Source of the DNA: an uncultured Eubacterium sp.
GTDB lineage: Bacteria > Bacillota > Clostridia > Lachnospirales > Lachnospiraceae
DNA length: 8,175 nucleotides
Assembly (NCBI GenBank): GCA_900551945.1
Contig: URYE01000092.1
Span: forward strand, 1 to 8,175
Reading direction: 5' to 3'
Shown: piece after piece, positions 1 through 8,000 of the stretch
Position numbering within the stretch: position 1 is the stretch's first letter
Layout of the letters: every line of letters begins with the position of its first letter
Notes under the pieces: generated by a model
What the model was told of the DNA's origin: nothing
What the model saw: the letters and a program-made list of their open reading frames with translations, nothing else
Databases searched by the model: none
Made by a program: the position numbers and the translations under genes

Positions 1-392
1 AGTATATTAGCAGCAATCGTGCGAGAGTTCTTCTAGTTGATGACGAGCCAATTATTCTTAAGACATTCTTTGGCTTCTTAAATGGAAAGTATGACGTTGC
101 CGCTGTTAATTCAGCAAGAGATGCTTTTGCATATATGAAAAATACAATACCAGACCTTATATTATTAGATTATCGTATGCCTAATATGACAGGTGGAGAA
201 ATGCTTGAAATTATGAGAACAATGCCAGAGCTTGCTTCAATTCCAGTATATTTTGTCACATCGGTAGTTGATAAGTCGGTCATGTTACAATGTATGTTAT
301 TTTATCCACAAGGTTATCTTTTAAAGCCATTAGGAAAGGAAGAACTGTTGCAAGTTGTTGATGGCTTCTTTGCAAGTAAATCAAAAAATTAA
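1..392 (+). CDS. Response-regulator receiver domain, 5'-truncated by window edge
   Basis: This is the C-terminal part of a phosphoacceptor receiver (CheY-like) protein. The frame is open from base 3, with no stop before the left edge, so the true start lies outside. The ATG at 135 cannot be the start because conserved receiver sequence precedes it. All key residues are visible: the acidic pair in LLVDDEP (codons 39-44), the phosphoacceptor Asp in LLDYRMP (168-170), the switch Thr in FVTS (258-260) and the Lys in LLKP (324-326). The domain ends about 10 residues before the stop and no output domain follows. It is therefore either a stand-alone CheY-like regulator or the last domain of a larger hybrid kinase; the short run before the domain (YISSNRAR) does not decide this. 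It lies 30 bp upstream of a hybrid kinase gene in the same direction, so cotranscription is likely. Unlike that kinase, it looks functional. Confidence 0.85.
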   Translation, partial: YISSNRARVLLVDDEPIILKTFFGFLNGKYDVAAVNSARDAFAYMKNTIPDLILLDYRMPNMTGGEMLEIMRTMPELASIPVYFVTSVVDKSVMLQCMLFYPQGYLLKPLGKEELLQVVDGFFASKSKN

Positions 393-422
393 GCTTTATA
401 TGAACATGAGAGTAGTTTAGTT

Positions 423-2645
423 ATGAAAGACTTTCTAAGACGAAAATGGCAAGTTATATTGTATTTCATATTATTATTCTTATCAAGTGTATTAATTCTT
501 ACAACGGTTGGTCATGGTGAAAATAATAAGTTTGATATGGAACGTGGCGTGCAAATGGCTGATGATTGGTCTTATGATATGCTTAATGGAAAGACGGGTA
601 AGACAAAGTTACCTGCTATGTTGCCAGATACAGATACGGGTAAAATGATATTGTCGAATGTACTGCCTAATATACAAAATGATATGTCGTTTTTCTTTAA
701 GGCAAGACATACAAATGTACGAATTATTATTGGCGATGAAGTAGTATATGACCAGCTTAGCAAAACACATGAAAAGGATACATGGCTTAATATGCCCGGC
801 TCGGTTTATGTTGAAGTTCCGATTTCAAGGTCAGACTCTGGAAAAACAATAGTTATTGAGTCTTATGGCAGCATTAAAAGATATTTAATTAATCCGGGAC
901 ATACATTTTTGGGCGATAGAGATTCTTTTTTCTTGTCAATATGGAATAGTAAGTTCATATCTATACTATGTGCATTTGCCTTGTTAATATTTGCAATTGC
1001 GTTGCTTATTGCTTGGATAATAGTAACTTATGTAGCTCATTTAAGATTTAATGAAGGGTTATGTCTTTCACTTTTTACGTTATCAATTGCTTTGTGGTTA
1101 TTTACAGAAACGCAATTTAATCAATTTATGTTTAAAAATACATCGTTTATAACAGTTACGGCATATGAAATATTAATGCTTACACCAGTGCCTATTGTGT
1201 TATTATTTTCTTATGGTGGAAGACCTAAAAAGATTAAAAGAGCAGCAATAATAGCCGCAGTAATTCCTATGGGTGTATGGATTATTAATAATACCTTACA
1301 TTTACTAGGAATAGTATGCTTAGGTCATACACTTAAGTTTACACAGGCAATGTTATTTGTAGATGTATTTTTTATAGCTGGAATACAATTTGCTGATATT
1401 ATTCATATTCGTTCACGAAAAAATGAATATCGTGGAGTGTTTTGGGAAGTTCCGCTAGTTGGAGTAAGTATTCTTTTACCATTAGCTATTATAGAGCTTT
1501 TAAAATATATGTTTACAATTAATAAGTATCCTAATGATGGCATATTAATTACAATTGGAATTATGTGTTATATATTAGCACTTTCAGTAGATTCAGGGCT
1601 TAGAGTATATTATGCTAATATTAATATTAAAGCAGCTTCAGAAGAAAAGACACGTTTCCTTGCCAATATGAGTCACGATTTAAGAACTCCGCTTAATGCA
1701 ATTTTAGGTTTTAATGAAATGATACTTAGAGAGTCACAAGATGATAAGATAACTTCTTATTCTTCAAGTATTCAAAGTGCTGGTGACTCTATGAAGGAGA
1801 TTATAAATTCTATTCTTGATATAAGTAAGATTGAGTCAGGAAAGCTTGAGATTTATTCAGTAGAGTATAATACAATTCAACTGCTTGACAATGTTATAAG
1901 CATAACAGAAGCTATTGCACAAAAGAAAGGGCTTACATTTATTGCAGATATAGATGGCAATTTGCCAGAAGTGCTTATTGGTGATGAGATACACATAAGA
2001 CAGATTCTTCTTAACATACTTAACAATGCTGTTAAATATACAGATAAAGGAACGGTTACATTTACTGTTAAAATCCTTGAATCATAAAGTACAATGCCAC
2101 TTCGCCACATTTATTTTTCTGTAAAGGATACAGGTATTGTTTCTAACTTGCTTAAGGCAATGAACAGTGAAATTCAAGTACAGTCAGAGTATGGTAAAGG
2201 TTCGAACTTTTATTTTACACTTGAACAGTGCGTTGTAAATGATAACAATATAGGTTCATTTGAGCAAAAGCGAAAGAGTCTTATGACTGAAAATATGAAC
2301 TATACAGGGTTTGTTGCACCTAACGCAAGGATACTTATAATTGATGACCTTGAAATTAACTTAAGTGTTGCCTGCGCACTTCTTGAACATTTGCAAATGC
2401 AAATAGATACAGCTCAATCGGGTAGGATTGCAATTGAAACAGAACAAGAACTTTTAGATTTTCTAAAGCGAGCTAAAGTGGTAGCAGAACATTTTGATAT
2501 GATGGAATTTATGGCTATTGAAGAAGAAGCAAGTGATTGGGACGTTGAAGAACATAACAAAGAAGTGTATAATAAAATGATGGGATTTATCAAAAATACA
2601 GCATTTCTTGATGCTAAAAGATTTCTTGATGAGTTGGGAATATAA
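423..2645 (+). pseudogene. Membrane hybrid histidine kinase, disrupted by a stop codon and two apparent deletions
   Basis: This reads as a degraded sensor hybrid histidine kinase. From the ATG at 423, residues about 9-29 form a membrane segment. An extracytoplasmic region follows to about 180, then roughly seven membrane helices between about 180 and 392, an arrangement like 7TMR-DISM sensors. The HisKA dimerisation domain has the phosphoacceptor in NMSHDLRTPLNA (His418). The ATPase N box follows (ILNNAVKYT, Asn535). An in-frame TAA at 2085-2087 then stops the protein at 554 aa. The same frame continues with FSVKDTGI (G1 box), which joins directly to SNLLKAMNSEI, a sequence normally found just after the G2 box. 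The ATP-lid region is thus missing. A receiver begins at about 2326 (ILIIDD), but after GRIAIE it jumps to an unrelated helical tail, so its phosphoacceptor Asp, switch Thr and Lys are absent. The 554-aa product could still be made as a membrane protein but should lack kinase activity. A weak SD (GAGAG) precedes the ATG. Confidence 0.85.
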
Positions 2646-2662
2646 AGCACAGTGTTATATGC

Positions 2663-2708
2663 TAATGAGCTTTGTACATATTGCCGATAATATAAATATA
2701 TTTATAAT
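2663..2708 (+). promoter_or_regulatory. Candidate promoter for the hypothetical gene: SigA-like and overlapping sigma-28-like elements
   Basis: Two readings overlap. A housekeeping promoter would use TTGCCG (2681-2686), a 16-bp spacer and a perfect TATAAT (2703-2708). A motility sigma (SigD/sigma-28) promoter would use TAAT (2663-2666), 16 bp and GCCGATAA (2683-2690); the latter matches the known sigma-28 -10 consensus closely, while its -35 has 3 of 4 bases. Either would give a 5' leader of about 50-65 nt before the ATG at 2764. In AT-rich DNA a TATAAT is easily found by chance, whereas the eight-base GCCGATAA is less so. This is a motif observation only. Confidence 0.4.
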
Positions 2709-2763
2709 TAGTAATGAGTTAATTGGATTGTAAATATTCATTTAACTAGAAAGGGTGGAATTG

Positions 2764-3510
2764 ATGAAGATAAATAATAACAGTGATTATTCAATATTGT
2801 ACAAAGCAGTATGTTTAACTCTAATGAAACACAAAAAAACAAATAAAATAACAGCAGATAAAGTTAAAGAAGCCAATGAAAAAGCACAACAAGCAAAGAC
2901 ACCCATACAAAGATATAAAGAGGGACGTTATAATTGTCCTTATTCAGAATATGCAGATGCCTCTGGAACTATAGTTTATAATGGTGTTGTATTTCAGTGT
3001 GACTCAGAAAAGAATAGACTATGTTTAGGTGATGTAACAAACCTTAAGAATTGTCTTACAATACATCTTAAAAGGGGAAGTCTTGTAGTAAACAAAAACA
3101 ATTTATCACAGCTTAGCGATGCTATTGGAATGTTTTCACCTGAAGATGCCAATATAATAATGCGTGCATTAGCAGAATATCAAAAGGTTAAGGATAAACT
3201 TAACGAAATAGAAGATGATAAAATGGGCATAGGTCAGGAAGATACTGATAGTGATAGCAAAGATGAGAGTACAAGTTCTGACAGTGAAAATACTTATCAT
3301 GTATTAAAGGGAAGCTTTGATGTAAGTGAGCTTGCCGAAAATCAAAAAGAACAGCAAAAAGAAAGTAGTGAAAAAATAGAGAAGAAATCTATAGAAGACT
3401 TACAAAAGAAACAAGAAGAATTGATTGATGAAAATTTAACAAAAGAAAAGTTAAAGGAAGAAAAAATCGCTGATATTACAGAAGAAATGATAGAAAGACT
3501 ATTGGCATAG
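2764..3510 (+). CDS. Conserved hypothetical protein with Cys-containing core and charged tail
   Basis: This 248-aa protein has no function I can name. The ATG at 2764 is preferred because AAGGGTGG (2751-2758) is a good Shine-Dalgarno site 5 nt upstream; a GTG at 2755 in the same frame lies inside that site. There is no signal peptide or membrane helix, so it should be cytoplasmic. Residues 1-50 are basic and helical. A compact core at about 55-145 contains four cysteines (58, 79, 87, 97) in NCPYS, FQCDSE, LCLGD and NCLT, then a GMFSPEDANIIMRAL helix. Residues about 155-178 are an acidic, Ser-rich linker. The remainder is a Glu/Lys-rich, probably coiled-coil tail. From memory, proteins with a similar core (YNGVxFxCD, LCLGD, IGMFSPED) are common uncharacterised proteins in Lachnospiraceae. 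The cysteines are not in tight CxxC pairs, so metal binding is uncertain. Its upstream region may carry a motility-sigma promoter. Confidence 0.8.
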   Translation: MKINNNSDYSILYKAVCLTLMKHKKTNKITADKVKEANEKAQQAKTPIQRYKEGRYNCPYSEYADASGTIVYNGVVFQCDSEKNRLCLGDVTNLKNCLTIHLKRGSLVVNKNNLSQLSDAIGMFSPEDANIIMRALAEYQKVKDKLNEIEDDKMGIGQEDTDSDSKDESTSSDSENTYHVLKGSFDVSELAENQKEQQKESSEKIEKKSIEDLQKKQEELIDENLTKEKLKEEKIADITEEMIERLLA

Positions 3511-3522
3511 TTTTATTAAGAT

Positions 3523-3554
3523 TTGACATTAGACCATGTGTTGCTGCATACATT
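3523..3554 (+). promoter_or_regulatory. Possible proA promoter (-35 TTGACA, weak -10)
   Basis: TTGACA at 3523-3528 is a perfect -35 hexamer. No good -10 lies at the usual 16-18 bp; the nearest candidates are CATACA at 3547 (18 bp, weak) and TACATT at 3549-3554 (20 bp, long). The spacer overlaps the left arm of an 11-bp inverted repeat, which is where a repressor site would act. This is weak evidence for an independent proA promoter. Confidence 0.25.
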
Positions 3555-3565
3555 ACACATGGTCT
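3531..3565 (+). terminator. Perfect 11-bp inverted repeat between the hypothetical gene and proA (terminator or operator)
   Basis: AGACCATGTGT (3531-3541) pairs perfectly with ACACATGGTCT (3555-3565) around a 13-nt loop. It lies 20 bp after the hypothetical gene's stop and 35 bp before the proA ATG. The bases that follow (TATATAAATTG) are not a clean T-run, so it is a poor classical intrinsic terminator. A TTGACA box at 3523-3528 lies just before the left arm. The repeat could therefore instead be an operator or leader hairpin for proA. The base pairing is certain; the role is not. Confidence 0.45.
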
Positions 3566-3600
3566 TATATAAATTGTAGTATGCAGAAATGAGGAAGATT

Positions 3601-4881
3601 ATGAATATTAAGGAAGCAACACGCGAAATGAAAGCAGATAGTTATAAAATGGCAGGACTTTCACTAGAGGTAAGAAATAACATTTTAGCGAATGTAAAGA
3701 ATGCTTTAATTGAAAATAAAGATAAAATATTTGAAGCAAATAATAAGGACTTGCAGGCAGCAGATAGTTTAGGCATTGCACAGTCTGTTAAAAAAAGACT
3801 TAAATTTGATGAGCATAAGCTTTCTGATGTAACAAATGGAATTGATGAGCTTATACGCCTAGACGACCCTGTAGGAAAAATACAGTTAAAAAGACAGCTT
3901 GACGAAGGGCTTAATCTTTATAGAGTGTCTTGTCCGATTGGTGTTATTGGAATTATATTTGAAGCAAGACCAGACGCACTTGTGCAGATATCTTCTTTGT
4001 GTATTAAGAGTGGCAACTGTGCCGTATTAAAGGGTGGCAAGGAAACAGCTAATACTAATAAAGTGTTATTTGACATTATATATAAAACAGCAATAGATAA
4101 TGGCGCACCAAAGGGGTGTATGTTACAGGCAGAGCAGCATAATGAGATAGATGAGCTTCTTGAATGTAATAAATCAGTTGATTTGCTTATTCCAAGAGGT
4201 TCTAATAAGTTTGTTCAGTATATTATGAACAACACTAAAATTCCAGTTATGGGTCATGCTGATGGAGTGTGTCATATATACGTTGATGATAAAGCTGATA
4301 TAGATAAGGCAATACCAATAATTGTAGATGCTAAAACACAATATACGGCTGCTTGTAATGCTACAGAAACACTTCTTGTCAATAGAAAGATTGCAAAAGA
4401 AGCAATTCCAGTTATTGCAAAGGCTTTAACTCAAAAAGGTGTTAAGCTTCATGGAACAAAAGAAGTAGCTGATTATGTAGCTTGTGAATATATGAGTGAT
4501 GAAGACTTTAATACAGAATATCTTGACCTTGCTATATCAATTAAGCTTGTAGATAATGTAGATGAAGCAATAGAACATATTAATAAGTTTGGCTCACATC
4601 ACACAGATTGTATTATTACAGAAGATAGAGAAGTTGCAGATAAGTTTATGCAGATGGTAGACTCGGCAGGAGTATACAAGAATTGTTCTACACGTTTTGC
4701 AGATGGATTTAGATATGGCTTTGGAGCAGAAGTAGGAATAAGCACAAGTAAAATTCACGCAAGAGGTCCAGTTGGGCTTGAAGGGCTTGTTACATATAAG
4801 TATAAGCTGTATGGTGATGGAAATATTGTTGGTGATTATGCAGATGGGAAAAAGCAATTCCATTTTAAAGATATATGTTAA
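3601..4881 (+). CDS. proA: Glutamate-5-semialdehyde dehydrogenase (gamma-glutamyl phosphate reductase)
   Basis: ProA performs the NADPH-dependent reduction of gamma-glutamyl phosphate to glutamate-5-semialdehyde, the second step of proline synthesis from glutamate, in the cytoplasm. The 426-aa length fits the family (about 415-430). The ATG at 3601 is chosen because GAGGAAG (3591-3597) is an SD at proper distance; an ATG at 3589 in the same frame overlaps that SD. Visible signatures are CPIGVIGIIFEARPD (from residue 111), KGGKE (from 144), IPRGSNKFVQ, HADGVCHIYVD, the catalytic Cys252 in AACNATETLL, and STRFADGFRYGFGAEVGIST (from 363) with IHARGPVGLEGL. The GSNK and TKIPVMGHADG segments resemble the reductase half of plant P5CS more than E. 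coli ProA. Its usual partner proB (glutamate 5-kinase) is not in the window, so it is either elsewhere or beyond the edges. The gene stands between a hypothetical gene and a c-di-GMP gene, probably as its own transcription unit. Confidence 0.96.
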   Translation: MNIKEATREMKADSYKMAGLSLEVRNNILANVKNALIENKDKIFEANNKDLQAADSLGIAQSVKKRLKFDEHKLSDVTNGIDELIRLDDPVGKIQLKRQLDEGLNLYRVSCPIGVIGIIFEARPDALVQISSLCIKSGNCAVLKGGKETANTNKVLFDIIYKTAIDNGAPKGCMLQAEQHNEIDELLECNKSVDLLIPRGSNKFVQYIMNNTKIPVMGHADGVCHIYVDDKADIDKAIPIIVDAKTQYTAACNATETLLVNRKIAKEAIPVIAKALTQKGVKLHGTKEVADYVACEYMSDEDFNTEYLDLAISIKLVDNVDEAIEHINKFGSHHTDCIITEDREVADKFMQMVDSAGVYKNCSTRFADGFRYGFGAEVGISTSKIHARGPVGLEGLVTYKYKLYGDGNIVGDYADGKKQFHFKDIC

Positions 4882-4898
4882 TTTCAACAATATCAAAA

Positions 4899-4935
4899 AA
4901 CACATCATTTATCGTGTGTAGCAATAAGGTGTGTT
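4899..4935 (+). repeat. Weak inverted repeat downstream of proA
   Basis: AACACATC (4899-4906) can pair with GGTGTGTT (4928-4935) over 8 bp including one T-G wobble, with a 21-nt loop. It starts 17 bp after the proA stop. No T-run follows, so it would be an inefficient intrinsic terminator at best. It is the only pairing I noticed in the 124-bp gap, and a chance match is possible. Confidence 0.25.
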
Positions 4936-5005
4936 GTAAATAATAAATCAGATTACTAATTTGTTTAATTGACAAAAGTGATGATATATAGAAAGGCAGA
5001 GCAAT

Positions 5006-8000
5006 ATGGAAACAAAAATACTACAAGACAAGCTAAAAGTTTTAGATAATGAATTTGTACAAAAAAATAATGAAAAAGTTCAAACAGAGAGAATGTTTCT
5101 TGATGTGCTTTGTAGGAATTACACAACGGTAAATTATGTAGATTTAAAATCTAATATAGCAAAAACACTAAAGGTAGATAAAAGTGCAAATGCGGCAAAA
5201 ATTTTACCTGATACAGTTAGTCAAAAAATTAACTATAAAGAAATTATTAAAAGTTATTGTGATAAATTTGTAGTAGGCAAAAAGGAATTTTTAGAAGTTA
5301 TGCAGCCAGAGCATCTTTTAAATAAACTTACAAAGGCAGAAAAGTTTGTTTATCGCTATGAGAGTGTACCTAATAAAGCAGGTCATAAACATTTTGAAGT
5401 CCATGTTGTTCGTGTAAATGAAAATGAATTTGATGGTACAGCGATTGTTGCATTTTGTCATATTGATGATATTATTGCAAAGGAAATACAGTATCAGCTC
5501 AAATTAGAAAAGACAGCATATAGTGATGTGCTTACAGGTATTGGCAATCGTACAGCCTTTCGTAAAGAACTTATTGAGTGCGAGATTTATAAAAATGCAG
5601 GTTGTGTAGTTGCTGATATAAATAATTTAAAGTTATGTAATGACAGATATGGTCATCAAGAGGGAGATAAGATTATTGCAGATGCTGCCGAATGTATTAG
5701 TAAAGCTTTTGAAGAAGTTGGAAAGTGTTATAGAATTGGTGGGGATGAGTTTTGTGTATTGATACATGATGTAGAAATATCAAGCTTACTTTTAGCATTA
5801 GAAAAAATGGAAGAGTTTATCGCACAGAAAAATAAAACTAGAATAATGCAGTTATCAATAGCAGTTGGATATTCTATTCGAGAAAATGAACAAGAAAGCA
5901 TGGAACAACTTTTTAACAGAAGTGATGAAATGATGTATGATGTTAAACATCAAATGAAAAAAGCTTTTCCTGTTTATCGTGAAGAACGTATTAAGAATTA
6001 CTTAAGTGTATTAAAAATTTTGAGCAAATCTACTGATGATTATTTATTTTTATTTGATATAACAAAGGATGAAACTTGGTTTTTGGGAGATATATATAAA
6101 AAATATGCAATACGAGATAAAGGGATACCAACAAATACTATACAAGAAATGGTAGCTATTACTCATAAAGCAGATAGAAAGATGTTAATAGAAGACTTAG
6201 AACAAGTTACAAAAGGGAAAAAAGATAAGCATGATATGGATTATCGTTGGATAAATAGAAATGGTGAAATTGTATGGATTAGTTGTCGTGCAACTGTAGT
6301 AAAGGATGACAAAGGCAAGCCATTTGTACTTATAGGGAGAGTATCAGATACTTCTTTACGTTATTTATACCATTCACTTACAAAGTTATTCAATAAAGAG
6401 AAAATGTTGATGGATTTGAAAAAAGGGCTTTTTGGTAGTGACTTTGGATATTTTATGTTTGTTGCAATAGACCATTTGGGAAGTATTAATCTTAAACATG
6501 GTAGAAATTATGGTGATAAGATTATAAAAGAATGTGCTATGGTGCTTGAAGATAATTCAAAGCTAGAAAATATATGGCACGTTGAAAATAATTGTTTTGC
6601 ATTATATCTTGATGTTGACACTGAAGAAAAAGTGCGTGAAGTGTATGATGATTTATTAGACAAATTGTCTGATATATGTACCATTTCAGCAGGAGTTGTA
6701 AAAAACAGCAAAGAGATGTTTAAAGATGAAAATAATCTATATGCTTGTGCTGAAATGATGCTTGAAAAAGCAAAGCATATTGAAATTAAAACGATAATAT
6801 TCTTTTCACAAGAAGATTTACAGCAAAGAATTAAGAAGTTACAATTCCTTGAAGAAATGCAGGAAAGTGTTAAAAATGGTTGTGAAGGTTTTTATTTGTG
6901 TTATCAACCACAAGTAAAGACAGGAAATTATAAATTGTTTGGAGCAGAAGCACTTTTGCGATATCATTCAAAAAAGCAAGGTGAGGTTTATCCTGATGAA
7001 TTTATACCACTACTTGAACAGTCTAAACTTATTAATCAAGTAGGAATGTGGGTATTAGAAGAAGCATTAAGTCAGTGTAAGCAATGGAGAGAAATAAAGC
7101 CAGATTTTCACATTAGTGTTAATTTTTCAGCGGTTCAGTTAAAAGAAAAAGACATAGGAGATAAAGTCCTTAATACTTTAGATAAAATAGGACTTTTGGG
7201 AAGTGCGCTTACAATTGAGATTACGGAGTCTACACAATTGTCAAGTATAAGAGATTTAAAGACTACCTTTAAGCTTTGGATGGATGCAGGAATTGAATTG
7301 TCAATTGATGACTTTGGAACAGGATATGCAAGTATGAGTTATTTAAAGGAATTAAATGTCAATGAAATTAAAATTGACAAATTATTCGTTCAAGGCGTAG
7401 AGGAGTCAACTTATAATTATAGACTTATTGGTAATATTATAGAGTTTGCAAAAAATAACTCTATTCGTATCTGTTGTGAAGGTGTTGAAGATATGCGTGA
7501 ATTAACAGTGCTAGAGGGTTTAGCACCAAATCTAATACAAGGTTATCTATTTGCAAAGCCATGTGAAAAGCAGGAATTTGAAAATCATTTTGTTAATGAA
7601 AAGAGTAAAGCATATCAAGAGTATGAAGAATTTGTTCAAAAAATATACAGATATAAAGGTAGAATGCACACAGTATATTTTGATACAAAGAATATTTTAA
7701 GAGAAACACTTCTGGGCTTGTGGATTATACGAATAAAGGAAGATGATAATTATTATGAAATGCACGCAGACGAAACAATGGAAAAAGTTATTTGTGTAGA
7801 TAGGAAATATACGCCGAAGGAATGTTATGATTTTTGGTTTAATCGTATAAAAGATGGCTATAGTGAGTATGTTGCTTCTAATGTAAAACGAATGATAGAA
7901 ACAGGTAAGGTTATACAACTTCAATATCCCTGGATACACCCAATTTATGGAGAGGTAATAGTTCGTTGTACAGGAAAACGTGTTGAAGATACTGATGGAA

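Noticed and set aside
572..763. Minus-strand open frame inside the kinase
   Set aside because: It lies opposite a well-supported coding frame, has no recognisable domain and no start signals; it is a shadow of the sense gene.
2094..2645. A stand-alone response-regulator gene starting at the ATG at 2094
   Set aside because: It begins inside conserved kinase sequence, is in the same frame as the kinase before the TAA, has no Shine-Dalgarno site, and lacks the receiver phosphoacceptor. It is the tail of the broken kinase.
2755..2763. GTG at 2755 as the start of the hypothetical protein
   Set aside because: It lies within the AAGGGTGG ribosome-binding site that serves the ATG at 2764.
3240..3300. 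Repetitive-looking GATAGTGATAGC stretch as a tandem repeat
   Set aside because: It simply encodes the Asp/Ser-rich linker of the hypothetical protein; the units are not regular enough to call a repeat array.
3589..3600. ATG at 3589 as the proA start
   Set aside because: The GAGGAAG Shine-Dalgarno overlaps it and is correctly spaced for the ATG at 3601; no SD precedes 3589.
4594..4908. Minus-strand open frame opposite the end of proA
   Set aside because: The protein is Cys/Ile-rich with no family resemblance and mirrors the conserved proA codons.
4969..4990. TTGACA followed by TATATA as a promoter for the GGDEF/EAL gene
   Set aside because: The two hexamers are only 10 bp apart, far too close for a sigma-70 type promoter, and no other convincing -10 follows before the SD.
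7697..7939. Minus-strand hydrophobic open frame opposite the C-terminal domain of the GGDEF/EAL gene
   Set aside because: The apparent hydrophobicity comes from reading AT-rich sense codons in reverse; no SD or promoter is seen.
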